The translations under genes and the position numbers were made by a program. A stretch of DNA of 64,000 nucleotides from Chondrosia reniformis (Eukaryota > Porifera > Demospongiae > Chondrillida > Chondrillidae): NCBI GenBank assembly GCA_947172415.1, contig OX359198.1, forward strand, positions 1,395,401-1,459,400, in the 5' to 3' direction. Each line of letters opens with the position of its first letter. Position 1 is the first letter of the stretch. Positions 11,362 through 23,100 of this stretch are shown here, one piece after another. The notes under the pieces are model-generated. The model was not told where the DNA came from. It worked only from the letters and a program-made list of their open reading frames with translations, and searched no databases.

Positions 11362-11645
11362 TTACACCCAGATCAATGGAACAAGCTTGTAGGTGGTCAA
11401 GAAGAGCATTGGGAAGGTTGAAGTCCTCCTCTGTCGTGAGGTGTTCATCTTGCACCCACGTTGTAACTTCATGTTCATCTGCTGTCTGGCTTTCACTTGT
11501 CTGGCAGTGAAAGGCAATATGTAATCTTGCTCTTCCTGATCCTCTGCCTGAGGATCTTCTTCAATCACTGCTAGAAGGGGGAAAGCAAATCCGCCACGCA
11601 GAATGCTATCGCTAGTATTGGGAGCATACTGGAAATGATGTTGGA
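11362..11645 (-). CDS. Unrecognised open exon, possibly transposase C-terminus
   Basis: Open for about 95 codons, ending at 11,362 (… TYKLVPLIWV). It reads through APNTSDSILRGGFAFPLL, an acidic stretch (EEDPQAEDQEEQDY) and a basic tail (ARQVKARQQM). The acidic linker plus basic tail is reminiscent of Harbinger-type transposase ends, but I see no catalytic motif. No copy in unit 2. Could also be chance. Confidence 0.2.
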
Positions 11646-11920
11646 TATATCAAATTCGGTTAGTCGTAGGTGTTGTAAATGTACGTATATATCTACAGAT
11701 TTCCTCTTCTCTTCTCTTGATGAATTAGCAAGTTAACTTGAGCTGTCCCCTTTGACCCTTGACTTTTGTACTAAGGTGTTTTATTGAATTATGTAGGTAG
11801 CTGTGACTCTTCAATTCAATGTCTTAGTAGTGCCACCTTTTTTCTCTTTATTGAAAATTTAGTTATGAACTAACTTTCTCCTTCCCCTTTATAATCTTGT
11901 TTCCTCGTCACTTCCAAAAG

Positions 11921-12301
11921 GGAGCGACTTGCAAGAAGACAATCAATTTAATCCACACCTTCCATGACTACTTACACTACCACATCAAGTGCTCAAAGGT
12001 TAGTAGCATTTCATGATATACGTGATCAAAACTTAGTGTACGGCTAAGCGTTACATCCTTAGTACAAACAAAACCATTTTAGGTGATGTACTTATGTATG
12101 TACGTATGTAGTATCCATTTACTGAACTACCTACGTACGTACATAAGTGAATAATATTGCACAGCAATGACCTCCCCTTTCCGGTAGGCATACTTGCACT
12201 CCCATATGAGAGCTAGGACTAACGCTCTCTTAAAAGTGCTGTTTAGAGCAAGACCCGAAGAGGTAAAACCAAATTTAAAGGAGAAGAAGACATTCAGGTG
12301 A
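11921..12301 (+). CDS. ARPC2: ARPC2 (p34-Arc) C-terminal two exons, isolated fragment
   Basis: Exon 11,921-11,998 follows a good acceptor (cttccaaaag) and reads [20 protein letters not shown], the most conserved part of the Arp2/3 complex subunit 2. After a 189-bp intron (gttagt ... cggtag) exon 12,188-12,301 reads [18 protein letters not shown] then [19 protein letters not shown] and stops with TGA, matching the family's normal C-terminus. The join is phase 0 on both sides. In intact ARPC2 this helix contacts ARPC4 and holds the Arp2/3 core that nucleates branched actin. No upstream ARPC2 exon is readable between 10 and 11.9 kb, and unit 2 has no equivalent. The intron shows it is a genomic, not retroposed, fragment. 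It could be the end of a gene with very distant upstream exons, but a captured or transposed 3' end is more likely. Confidence 0.75.
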
Positions 12302-13231
12302 GAGAGTGATTGCACCATATGACAGTAGACATTAGTCCTGGTGGTAATGTGCATTTATTTACATATAAATGAACATGTAAAAATGTACGTATGTACCTGT
12401 TATATTAGTACCTGTTGACTGATTGTTTTTTATTTTATTTACCTTTTATTTTTATTTTTCCTTGTTTCCCACTTGTAGCGGAAGAACCTTCCAACAGAAT
12501 TAACTGATGAATTGAACTTCTTATATAGGATTTTCTGTAGTGTATAGTTCCCTTCTGTTGCATGGACTATCCGAGAGTGCATTATTAATTATGATTTGTT
12601 TGAGTGTATTAAATTCAATGCAATTACCTTTATTATCTATAATAATTACAGCAGCAAACACCTTTAACCTAACCGCAATGGTCCTATTATAATAGCTATT
12701 CAAGCAATGAATGTTTTTGAGCTAGTCTGTAAGGATGAGAAAACATACAATTTCCCCTCTCTGTTAGATCAGACAACTTTCTATTCAACCCTTCATCAGT
12801 GGTGACTCTAAAATGGTTTTAAAATTACCAGGTTAACTCGAAAACGTCGCCATTTTGTCTATACATATACATATTAAAGTGGAAACTAACAAGGATAATT
12901 TTACAATAAAATTATATGTTGTAGAAAATATTAATTATTGAGGAACGTATACGTGTACGTATGTGTGCCAAGAGATAAAGAGAAACAGTACTAAGCCTTG
13001 TAGTATGACAGTTCTCCTGTCACTGGAATGAGTTGTCTTACAATAGTTTTATGGCTATATTATCCATTGATTCACTGATCCTTTTACCTTAAGAATTGCA
13101 GAAATGTTATGAATGTTTAGTTTATGTATAAAGCACATTTTGGCCATGTTTTGAAATCATAAATCGACTGTATTGAATAATTGATAGGCTTTTCACTTGG
13201 ATATTATGTATATCAACACGGTGACTTCCCA
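12302..13231. other. Non-coding, nothing firm
   Basis: Likely 3' flank of the ARPC2 fragment followed by AT-rich DNA. A stretch around ccttgtagtatgacagttct (about 12,995) is repeated at about 13,336, marking a local partial duplication. Confidence 0.4.
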
Positions 13232-13561
13232 TCAGATTGTTGAGTAAGAGCCTTCACAAAAGATGACGATGATCGTACTGATTTCCACTAATATATAGAT
13301 GCATAATGTGAACATGCCAAGAGAAACAACTAAAGCCTTGTAGTATGACAGTTCTCCTGTCATTGTTTGATGTGCGCCGTACATTAGGAATAGCAAAACA
13401 AAAAGAATGAAAAGTTGGTTTATACCCAGAAAAGGATAAGCACAATCATCATAATGACATTGACAATTATTACCTAATACAAGACACAATGGGAATCCTT
13501 TATTTTGTACAAAAATTGTGGTTGGAATAAAAAGGAACAAAATTATATCTAATGTATGCAT
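13232..13561 (-). CDS. Possible small multi-pass membrane protein
   Basis: 109 codons with an ATG in a fair context (aacaaaATGC). It has three hydrophobic segments (around residues 5-17, 48-62 and 75-100) with a short Cys-rich loop (NNCQCHYDDC) between the first two. No family is recognised and unit 2 lacks it. AT-rich DNA can give hydrophobic frames by chance, so this is a weak call. Confidence 0.25.
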   Translation of the reverse strand: MHTLDIILFLFIPTTIFVQNKGFPLCLVLGNNCQCHYDDCAYPFLGINQLFILFVLLFLMYGAHQTMTGELSYYKALVVSLGMFTLCIYILVEISTIIVIFCEGSYSTI

Positions 13562-13828
13562 TTTGTTGATGATCTTTAACAGCCAGTGATCATGCAGGCT
13601 ATAGAAACTGCTGGATTGGTTAATATGCTCCCTCTATTTGATTAATTCATGTGGATTTTATGTAAATGAAAGATATCGTAGCAATTACTAGCTCTTTACT
13701 GTAAAGATACTGATAATAAACAACATTCATCATTAACTCCTGAGTCAAACTAACTGTTTCATAATCTACTTTGTCAATTTATATGTAATACAAAATATAC
13801 CTAATAAGTAACATAATATTCTTAACAT

Positions 13829-14133
13829 TCATTGAGCTAGGAAATCCTCAATAACCTTGGCAAATTTTTGGTTTGTTTTGGTAGTTGCTTCAGCATCTCT
13901 CAATACAGCTGCAGCATCTTGGAGTGTTTCTTCTGCAGGGTCATTATAAAGAAATTGGTAAAACAGATCGGCTGCATCAGATTTACTTTTGGCATTTTCA
14001 ATTTGTTGTCTTTTTCCATCGTTTATAACTTTTTTGTCTACCAAATCAAAACGTATATCCACAACATTGCAATATTTCACATGGCTGCTTTTGTGATGTT
14101 TAAGGAATTCATGAACTTCTTCCGAGGTTTTTT
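13829..14133 (-). CDS. Terminal exon: death-fold (CARD-like) domain, unit 1
   Basis: Acceptor aaaaacag, then EKTSEEVHEFLKHH, YCNVVDIRFDLVDKKVI, LFYQFLYNDPAEETLQ and VIEDFLAQ with the stop at 13,829. About 100 residues of alternating amphipathic helices. The pattern VI..g.r..i......a..LF..L..DP...tL matches the exons at 44,741-45,048, 43,941-44,255 and 43,063-43,437, so it is a domain family multiplied locally. I assign CARD-like by helix pattern only; DD or DED are alternatives. An intron of 3.4 kb, enlarged by transposons, separates it from the Roc-COR exon. Confidence 0.6.
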
Positions 14134-17100
14134 CTGTTTTTATAAGAAAACATAATAGTTCATTAAAAATATGCACAAGCAATCAGAGGAGGCATTTGCT
14201 TGTTAGGCACTGTCAACAAGGTATAGATTATAACAATACGATATATAAATACATGTTTGCAAGAAAAATTATGTTACCAATCCCACCTTTTTAGGGCTGC
14301 CACAGGCAACCCCTATATTGTTTTCATAACGCGATTTATGTATGGCTTCATGTTACGGATATATATATATATAATACGAGTTCATACGCAACTATTATAA
14401 CACTTATTTTATACGTCGATATATGTATAATACGAGTTCATACGCAACTATTGTAACACTTAATTTATACGTCAATACATTGTTTTTGCAAATGGCGGCG
14501 TTCAGGAAGCTTTAGTTAATGAAGCTTTTCTGTCGCTATTTATAATGTTTAGGACACTTAAGCGTCCTCAATCGTTAGGATTAAGAATATATTAAAGCCC
14601 AACAATGCGGCCAAGTAGTTCGAGTTAATTCGGGGGGCGGCAGCCCCACGAGTTTTTAAACTCGAACTACTTGTTTTGGACTAGGTGTTTGAGGAGTGAG
14701 TGTAGTGGAAGCTATAGGGGAATACATGCAGTGGTGCAATGAAACTTTAACAATTAATTTATATCCAGAAAAATTAATATTATGGTTACAATTGTATATT
14801 TTGTTGTATGGTGCATGACAAATGTATTGGTAGGCTAGATGAAATAAATAACTAGTATTATAATAGTTTTTAGTTTTTCTATATTGTTTTCATAACGCAA
14901 TTTATGTATGGCTTCATGTTACGGATATATATGTGACGGATATATATGTGACCGTCCATGCGAAAAGGGGCATATTTGCGCTCTAGCAATATGTTCAATA
15001 TGGGCGTTTTTAAAACGTCGTGGCAAAATAGTCAAAAGTGCGATTTTCTTTTAATATCATTAAAAATTCGTTACTCTAACCTTTCCCAATGTCGACGTCG
15101 TTATTTCGGTCTTCTTTGTGCGATAAATCTGATCTTATTAAATAGTAGCTACCGGAAATACGCCATTTTGTTCTATATATGGAACGGTGAATATCATTAT
15201 GGTTCGAAAGTTTTGATTTGATTTGCTTGAGATTGCGCAATCAATGACGTCATCATTTTATTAACTAAATGGAAGTAAACTGTTTTACATATTGCGTTTG
15301 GCAACGGTTCTGTTTCAAAGTGTCGTAACTTCCGATCTGTAACAGCTATGACACTTCCGATTGCACCATTCGCTAGTACTACGGAAGCCCTTTCAAATGA
15401 TATCAAAAACGCAATTTCCGTTGCATGCGCGAAAATGCCCCTTTTTGCATGGACGGTCACATATATATATTGGCGACGCATTAGAAGAACATCACAATAC
15501 ATCACCAGCTTGCGCAATCGTAACTTTGAATTCTTCATTATATTTTGATTATTTTGCTCATTTAATTAAGCAAAACTTTGCCAGACGTTTCTTATACACA
15601 TGTACCATGATATATGTTGATTTCACAGTTATCTGACAAATTGAAATTTTTTATTAATATAACACATGGTTTGCATATAAATTTCCCATAGGTTTTCTAT
15701 AGTTCTATGGCCTTTTATATGCAAACTTTGTCCTCCGTTTTCTAACAAACGGAGGCCTAAATAAAAAATCCCTTAATTTGAAACGAGTTTTATACCCTAA
15801 ACTTTATGATGATATACCCATTTTGTTTTTAGGTTCTTTCTTGGAGCCATATGAATTATTTAATTATATTATATTATATTATTTATTTATATTATATTAT
15901 ATTAGTATATTGTAACTTGCACTGTATATATTACGGTCGTCTAAACAAATGTCTTTTATTTCTTTACATCAATATATATAGCAACACTTTTGGCTTAAAC
16001 TTAGCATGAACGTATACAAATACGTTTTATCTAACCTTCGCTACAACTCGCTTATTCGGTAGCTCCTTCTCGTAGGAGAGCGTCGACTTGTCATAGCCGT
16101 TCTCGAAAGGATGATCTTCTTTAGCAATGAGTCGGTGACGTTTACGCAACGTCACATGATTCACAAAATGTGTGTACGGAGCGACATACGAAGGTGTTGG
16201 TGACGCATAGAATAACATCACCAGCTTGCGCAATCGTAACTTTGAATTCTTCATTATATCTTATTATTTTGCTCATTTAATTAAGTAAAACTTCGCCAGA
16301 CGTTTCTTATACACATGTACCATGATATATGTTGATTTCACAGATATCTGACAAACTGAAAATTTTTATCAATATAACACATGGTTTGCATATAAATTTC
16401 CCATAGATTTTCTATAGTCCTATGGCCTTTTATATGCAAACTTTATCCTCCGTTTTCTAACAAACGGAGGCCTAAATAAAAAATCCCTTAATTTGAAACG
16501 AGTTTTATACCCTAAACTTTATGATGATATGCCCATTTTGTTTTTAGTTTCTTTCTTGGAGCCATATGAATTATTTAATTATTTATATTATATTATATTA
16601 GATTAGATTAGATTACCTTTGTATATTGTAACTTGCACTGTATATATCTTTCCGTAACATGAAGCCATACAACGTAATGGGCAAATGAAAACAATATAAG
16701 GCTGCGGCAGCCCCTAATAAAATTCATACTCAATTCTATAATATGAAATTTTTATAAAACACAAGAAAACAGTATACTTAATTAACCCTTTATACGCGAG
16801 TGACGCATATTTGCGTCAATTAATTAGGTATCTTCAATAGCGAGTGCCGCATATTTGCGTCAAAGATACCATGGACGTTTTGTAGTAAGATTTACAGAGC
16901 TACATAACACTGCTGCAGCCGAAATGTTGGCGATACAAAGACTAAAGACGGTTGTTTATTTGTGCACCTTATTCTGCTTGCCACGCTTCACTTGACGGTT
17001 TGGTAAACAATTTGTTTGAGGCTACGACGCTTCTCCAATATTCTAGGGCTTTGAAAAGACTACATAAAGATATACCGTTACAAAAGGATAACCAGGGCTC

Positions 17101-20100
17101 TTCCTGACCAAATTTGCTTCCGTAGATATTCAGAGAAAGCTTCTTACCCGAAGGAACTTAGAAAACATAGCCGTGCTTACTTTCTTCACTAAAAGAGGTA
17201 ATATCTCGAAAATTAGAGCATCTTAGAAGCCAATAGAGCAACAAAATATGCCTAAAAATCGGCATCAAAGTTTTACCGTCATAAAGAGTTGCCACATTCC
17301 TATCGAGGTGACGAAGTTTAATTCCTGCCTCATGGTGTCCTCGTGACAATTAAATATCGCTTCTGGTGATTATTACGCCCACGTAATTATCTCGCGCATA
17401 AAGGGTTAATGATGATATCAATCTGCATATCAAATGAATATATGTACAGGAGACACTACTATAAATTATGGTAATGAGACACTATATAATAAGTCCAAAG
17501 AGAACTAAAAATGATCAATGTACGTACCTGCAGCATCAGATTGTCCTTTGCTGACTGGCTCAAACCAAATTCTAGCTTCTTCATCAAATGGCCTTCTTTC
17601 CTCAAGTTGACAGACTAGGCATTCTTTTGTCTTGTCCTCTTCAACAAGAGCAAGGTGAGCTGGTTTGGTGGAGTCACATCTGCACAGGAATCCAACTTGA
17701 AGCTGTGGTTTCTTGTCTGGAGGCATTCCATCCATCATCTTGGAGCTGATTTCTTGAAGAGTGGAGTGGACAATGTGGCGAATTTCTTTGCATCGCTCAT
17801 GCAGCTCAGAGTAACGATCACTTGGACTCTTCTCTGGATAGAATAAACTGCTGCACTCAACTTGTAACTCTAATCGACCTGGTTTCTCCATCAGGTAGAC
17901 ATTGAGACCACCTGAGATGAAGGCAGCTGTAGTCTGATCACAGTTTGCAGTCTGAGGCTTCAGGTTGCTTCCCTTAGCTTGCTCTGAGAGCTGTACCACA
18001 AGGCGACAGAATATGCCTCTGGGTAGGTCAAGGAGGTCAATCCTGCCACGGCTTACAAGGTATTTATATGCAAAGCAGAGATTCTCCACTGATCCATGTT
18101 CGGGAACCTTCACTTTCCCATAGGGCAAGACTAGAGGCATGAAGTACTCTTCAGGATTTGATTGGTACTTTGCTGCTAGTCCTAAGTGGTGAATGACCTC
18201 CAGCAGCCATTTTTTGGGAATTGCTTCGTTGATGCCTAATTCATTGAAGAGCTCTTCAAAATCTACTTGACGAATGATGCCTGAACGATGGAATAACTGG
18301 ACTGCATCACTATCAAAATAGAGCGGATCCTTGAAGTGCATGGTCAGCAGGTTTGCAAATTCACCATACAGAGCTGTGATATCAGTGCAGATCCACTCTC
18401 GGGAGGTTTCAGTGTGGTCAAAGAATGCGTAGAACCCCAGCATGTGAAATAGGGTCAGCATTGCTTCAAACTGGCGATCAGCATCTTCATCATCCAGGTA
18501 GCTGCTTTGGATACAGAACTCCTTCAAATCATCATAGAGAATGAAATTTTGTTCATACTTGTGGGTGATGACGTAAAGGAGAAACCACGACAGTGGCATG
18601 TCTAGCTCAAAGCCATTGGTGGATCCCTTCTTTGAAGCACTGAGGATTTTGGATCTGAGTGCTTTAAGAGTCGCAAGATCCTCTTCTGAAGGAGGTCCAT
18701 CTTTGCTCATCATGTTGTTGATAATAAAAGGCCATGAAACAGACTTAGGGGGATCAGGGCTGTCTTTGAGAGAATCAGCCAGTGTACGTCTAGAGGGTAC
18801 ATCATTCTTCACTATGAAGGGGTGATACGGCTTGCCTTCCAATTGATTTAGTTGGGTGATGATTGATTCCAATCTTGCTTCCCGATCTTCTCTCAGTAAT
18901 GAAAAGAGCTTATCCTTGAAGGTGCCCGCCAGAAATATTTGTAGCTCCGGTTGACTGTTCAGTATACTCTTGATCCTTGGATCCATTGGCTTTGAGGCAG
19001 CAGTGTAGATGCTGGAGAACGATCTCAACATTAGATCAATGGATGTAAGGCCATGATTTGGTGGGAGCTTGTAGGTTTGGCCATCTTGGGATCTAAAGGT
19101 CATATTGGCTTCTTCCTTCAGATCTTCTGATGCATTGAAGACTTGGATGTAAGTACAAGGCATTGAGAGGAGAAAGGGGAGGGAGTCTTGAAAGGATGGC
19201 TGACCTCCACTGTCCAAGAAGTGGATAAAGGTTGCTTCTTTTAAATTAAGATCGCTGAGATCTTGCTTTCCCAACACCTCATCTCGAATATCCTGTAGTC
19301 GCTTCACTTGAGGAGCAACAGTGGAGTCTTCTTGAGCATTATCAGCCAACCCAACTGGTTCGGTGGTTGGGGTTACTGGTCTGTCCTGTGTAGACCTTGA
19401 AATGGGAAGAGGAGATGGAATGACCCGTGTGGAAGAAATTGGTTCGACTTCAGGATCTTCATCAGGAGGAAAGCTTGGTGTTGGGTAAGCAGAGTGCTCC
19501 TCGTAATCTCCCTGATTAGTACATGTGCGTACCAATGTCTCCATCACCTCTTCATCAACTGGAATCCAGTCTGCATCACTTCCTGTGGCAAGGTAATTGG
19601 TGGCAATAACCACCTCTGGAGATTCAGCGACACCAGTGCTAATCTTTACTTCCTTTGACCTGCCATAGACAAGGTTGTACTTCAGTGAGGACTTTCCCAC
19701 TTCTGGGGATCCACAGAAGATGGCACGAACTACCTTAACTATAACTGATCCACGCTTATCAATAGCCTTCTTGTAGTCCTCAATCCAAGTTGGATTAGTC
19801 ACTGTATCAGTCTGAAGGATAGAAATATAAGTACCCATATTAGAATAATTATAATTACTATTTATATGTATCTTAACTTAATTAGGATATGTAAACCAGT
19901 TTGGGATAACACATAAGCTTGCTTATTGTCTACACATCCACTGTAGCCAAATTATTTTATATACCTGTACTCTTCCTTATACTTACAATGTATTCAAAAA
20001 TGTCATAGAAGGCATCAGCATTTGTGCTCACTTTATATTGCATATTAAAGAGTCACTAATTACCATATACAGTACATATTTGATTTTTCTGGATAGAACA

Positions 20101-23100
20101 ATATGTACCTTTAAGTTAGTAAATAATTATTTATACGTATATTGACAGAGGGCCTACAAGAGGTGGCTGCAAATGAAGACAACAGGGGCAAAAGAAGAGT
20201 ATACAGAGGCAAAGAATGAAGCAAAGCGAGTAGTTAGAAAAGCGCAAAATAAAGAGTGGAGTGAACTAGGCAAGGCACTACAAGAGGATTTCAACAGAAG
20301 CCAGAAGAGATTCTGGATCACAGTGAAGGGGCAGAACAAGGGAAGCACAGATGGCAAAAAGGTGTGTGAAGAGAATGGTGATGCTATCGGAGAAGAGGAG
20401 AGGGTGGTTGAGAGATGGAAAGAGTATTTTGAAGGTTTATTGAAAGGAGACAGTCAGCAGCAGGATGACTATCCACAGCAGAGGGGAGTATCTCAGCAGG
20501 AGGAAATTGAGGAACAAAGCAATATCACAGTAGAGGAGGTGGAAGCAGCAATTGGCAAAATGAAAAGTGGCAAGGTAGCAGGGTTGTGTGGCATAAATGC
20601 AGAGATGCTCAAAGCCGGGGATTCAGTAGTAGTAAAGTGGCTACACAGGATAGTCAACATAGCATGGGCCACAGGAGAGGTGCCGGAAGACTGGAAGAGA
20701 GCAGTGATAATTCCTCTGCACAAAAAGGGTAGCAAGGCAATGTGTTCAAATTACCGAGGCATCAGTTTACTCAGTGTGCCAGGCAAGGTGTATGCCAGAA
20801 TAGTGGACAACAGGGTGAAGCAAAAGACAGAAGGGATGATACTAGAAGTGCAGGGAGGTTTCAGAAAGGGGCGGAGCTGCATAGATCAGATATTTACAGT
20901 CAGACAACTCGTTGAGAAGGTGTTGGAGAAGGGGAAGCAAATGGCAGTGGCGTGTGTAGATCTGGAGAAAGCATATGATACAGTGAGAAGAGACAAGTTA
21001 TGGCAAGTGTCAGAGGAATATGGAATACATGGGAGGCTACTGGGAGCAGTTAGAGCATTCCACAAGAAGAGCGAGGCATGTGTAAAAATAGGAGATAAGA
21101 TGTCTAGATGGTTTCAAATAACAAGAGGAGTAAGACAAGGATGTGTGATGTCGCCGTGGCTCTTCAATGTATTTATGGACAAGATTGTAAGAGAGGCACA
21201 AGAGAGGTTTACTGAAGGAGTGCAGCTGGAAACCACAACTGTGAAGTTGGTGCTGTTTGCAGATGATGTGATGATGCTAGCGGAAAAGAGTGAAGACATG
21301 GAAAGAAATCTGACTGAGATGAAGAAGGCAATGGACAACTGGGGCATGAAGATACACTGGGAAAGACAAAGGTGATGATGGTTAGTAGAACAGGGGATGA
21401 TTGCAAAGTGAATGTTGATGGACAGGATATTGCACAAGTGGAGAAGATGAAGTACCTAGGAGTAATGCTGAGTGCAAGCGGAAGATGTGATGACGAAATT
21501 GAACAAAGAATTGGAGCAGCAGCAAATGTTGTTGGAGCAATGAGGAAGCAGGTGCTGGATAGAAGAGAGCTGAAGAAATCAACAAAACTGAGAGTGTACA
21601 ATGCTATGGTTCTGCCCACACTGCTTTATTTGGCTGTGAAACGTGGACAATGCAGCAACAACATGTGAGCAGCCTGCAAGCCCTAGAAATGAGATACTTG
21701 AGGAGAGTGCAAGGAGTGACACGTTTAGACAGGGTTAGAAATGAAGATATAAGGAGAGCACTGAGGCAAGATGCAGTACTTGACGTTGTGAAGGCAAAGC
21801 AGATTGCGTGGAGAGAGAAGCTAGAGCAGATGGATAATGAGAGACTGGTAAAAAGAGTGTTTGAAGAGGAAACAGTGGAGAGGAGACCTAGAGGCCGACC
21901 AAGAAAAAGATGGCATGAGAATTTTAAGTAATATTTAGCATTTGTACATTACAACTGTTGACAGATATAGAGTATTATCTTTTTTTGCCATGTTAACTAC
22001 TGTGTTTGTGTATATTATGTGTACAGGCTATCCCCTGCAAAGGGGATAAAGCCCATGGGTGATTGATTGATTGATTGATTGATATTGACAGTTTTGGCTA
22101 TATATCTAACATTTTTCAAGACACTACGTACGTATACATGTCTACTGATGTTTATAGAGTGATTGCATAATCATAGGAAATTAAGTAATGGAACTTTGTC
22201 CTATTTATAGTATGTGATATTGACCACTTTCTGAGTGATGTCTTCAGGTCGCTTACAGAGTACATATAGCAATGCCTGTTATGTATAGGGGATCAACCAA
22301 ATTTAGTCTTCCAGTTTTGAAAAGAAGGCAAATCATTATGGAAGAGTCAATGCCTTATCCGTACCATACCAGCATGTCTATTATCTGTACACAACCATAT
22401 AGCTATAGAGAAATCATTTTTAATTTGAACAGCTTTCCCTGTACGTATATACATGTTGTAAGGTTGTTGAACAAATTTCACACCAAAATTAATCGAATTA
22501 TTAATTTAACACCTAACTTATACAGGTGATGATGTCTGTGGATTTAACTCTTTCAAGATCATACGTATGGTTCAAATTCTGTAGCTTGTGAAAATTGTTG
22601 GACACCCAGTGGATGTTGTTATTATTCTAGTATATGTGACTCTATAAAAATGACCATCCTGATGAAGAGTTGATAAAATCTATAATGAAATAGAGGAGCT
22701 TATGGATTGTGCTAAAGGAAATGATTATGTAATGAAGAGCGAAAACTCATGGAAATGATAGACAGGAGACAGAAGAACTACTGTAGATGTGGCATATTTG
22801 GAGAGGAAATAGTATGTTGAAAGAGGTATTGGAAGGAAGGCTAGAGGGGAAAAGACGTAGAGGAAGAAAGAGGATAATGTTAAAGATCACGAAGAACAGA
22901 GTCTAGAATTCTATGCATGAATCATGAACTCCTTTGACAGATCACTAATTAATATAAATATAGTAAATAATACTTAGAACAGTCCTGTTTTTACTAATAC
23001 AATATTAAGAACAAAGCAGAGATATTAATTAATACCAATACTATGTACATAAGGAGATTGGTTAGTGGGAGCTTGGTTTTGAAAACTATACAGAATTACT

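Noticed and set aside
15197-15538. 113-codon - strand frame with partners on +
   Set aside because: Both strands are open because of the MITE's inverted ends and low stop content; no motif.
17158-17349. 63-codon frame shared with 29,461-29,652
   Set aside because: Lies within copies of a 620-bp MITE; conservation is explained by the recent common origin and no family is recognisable.
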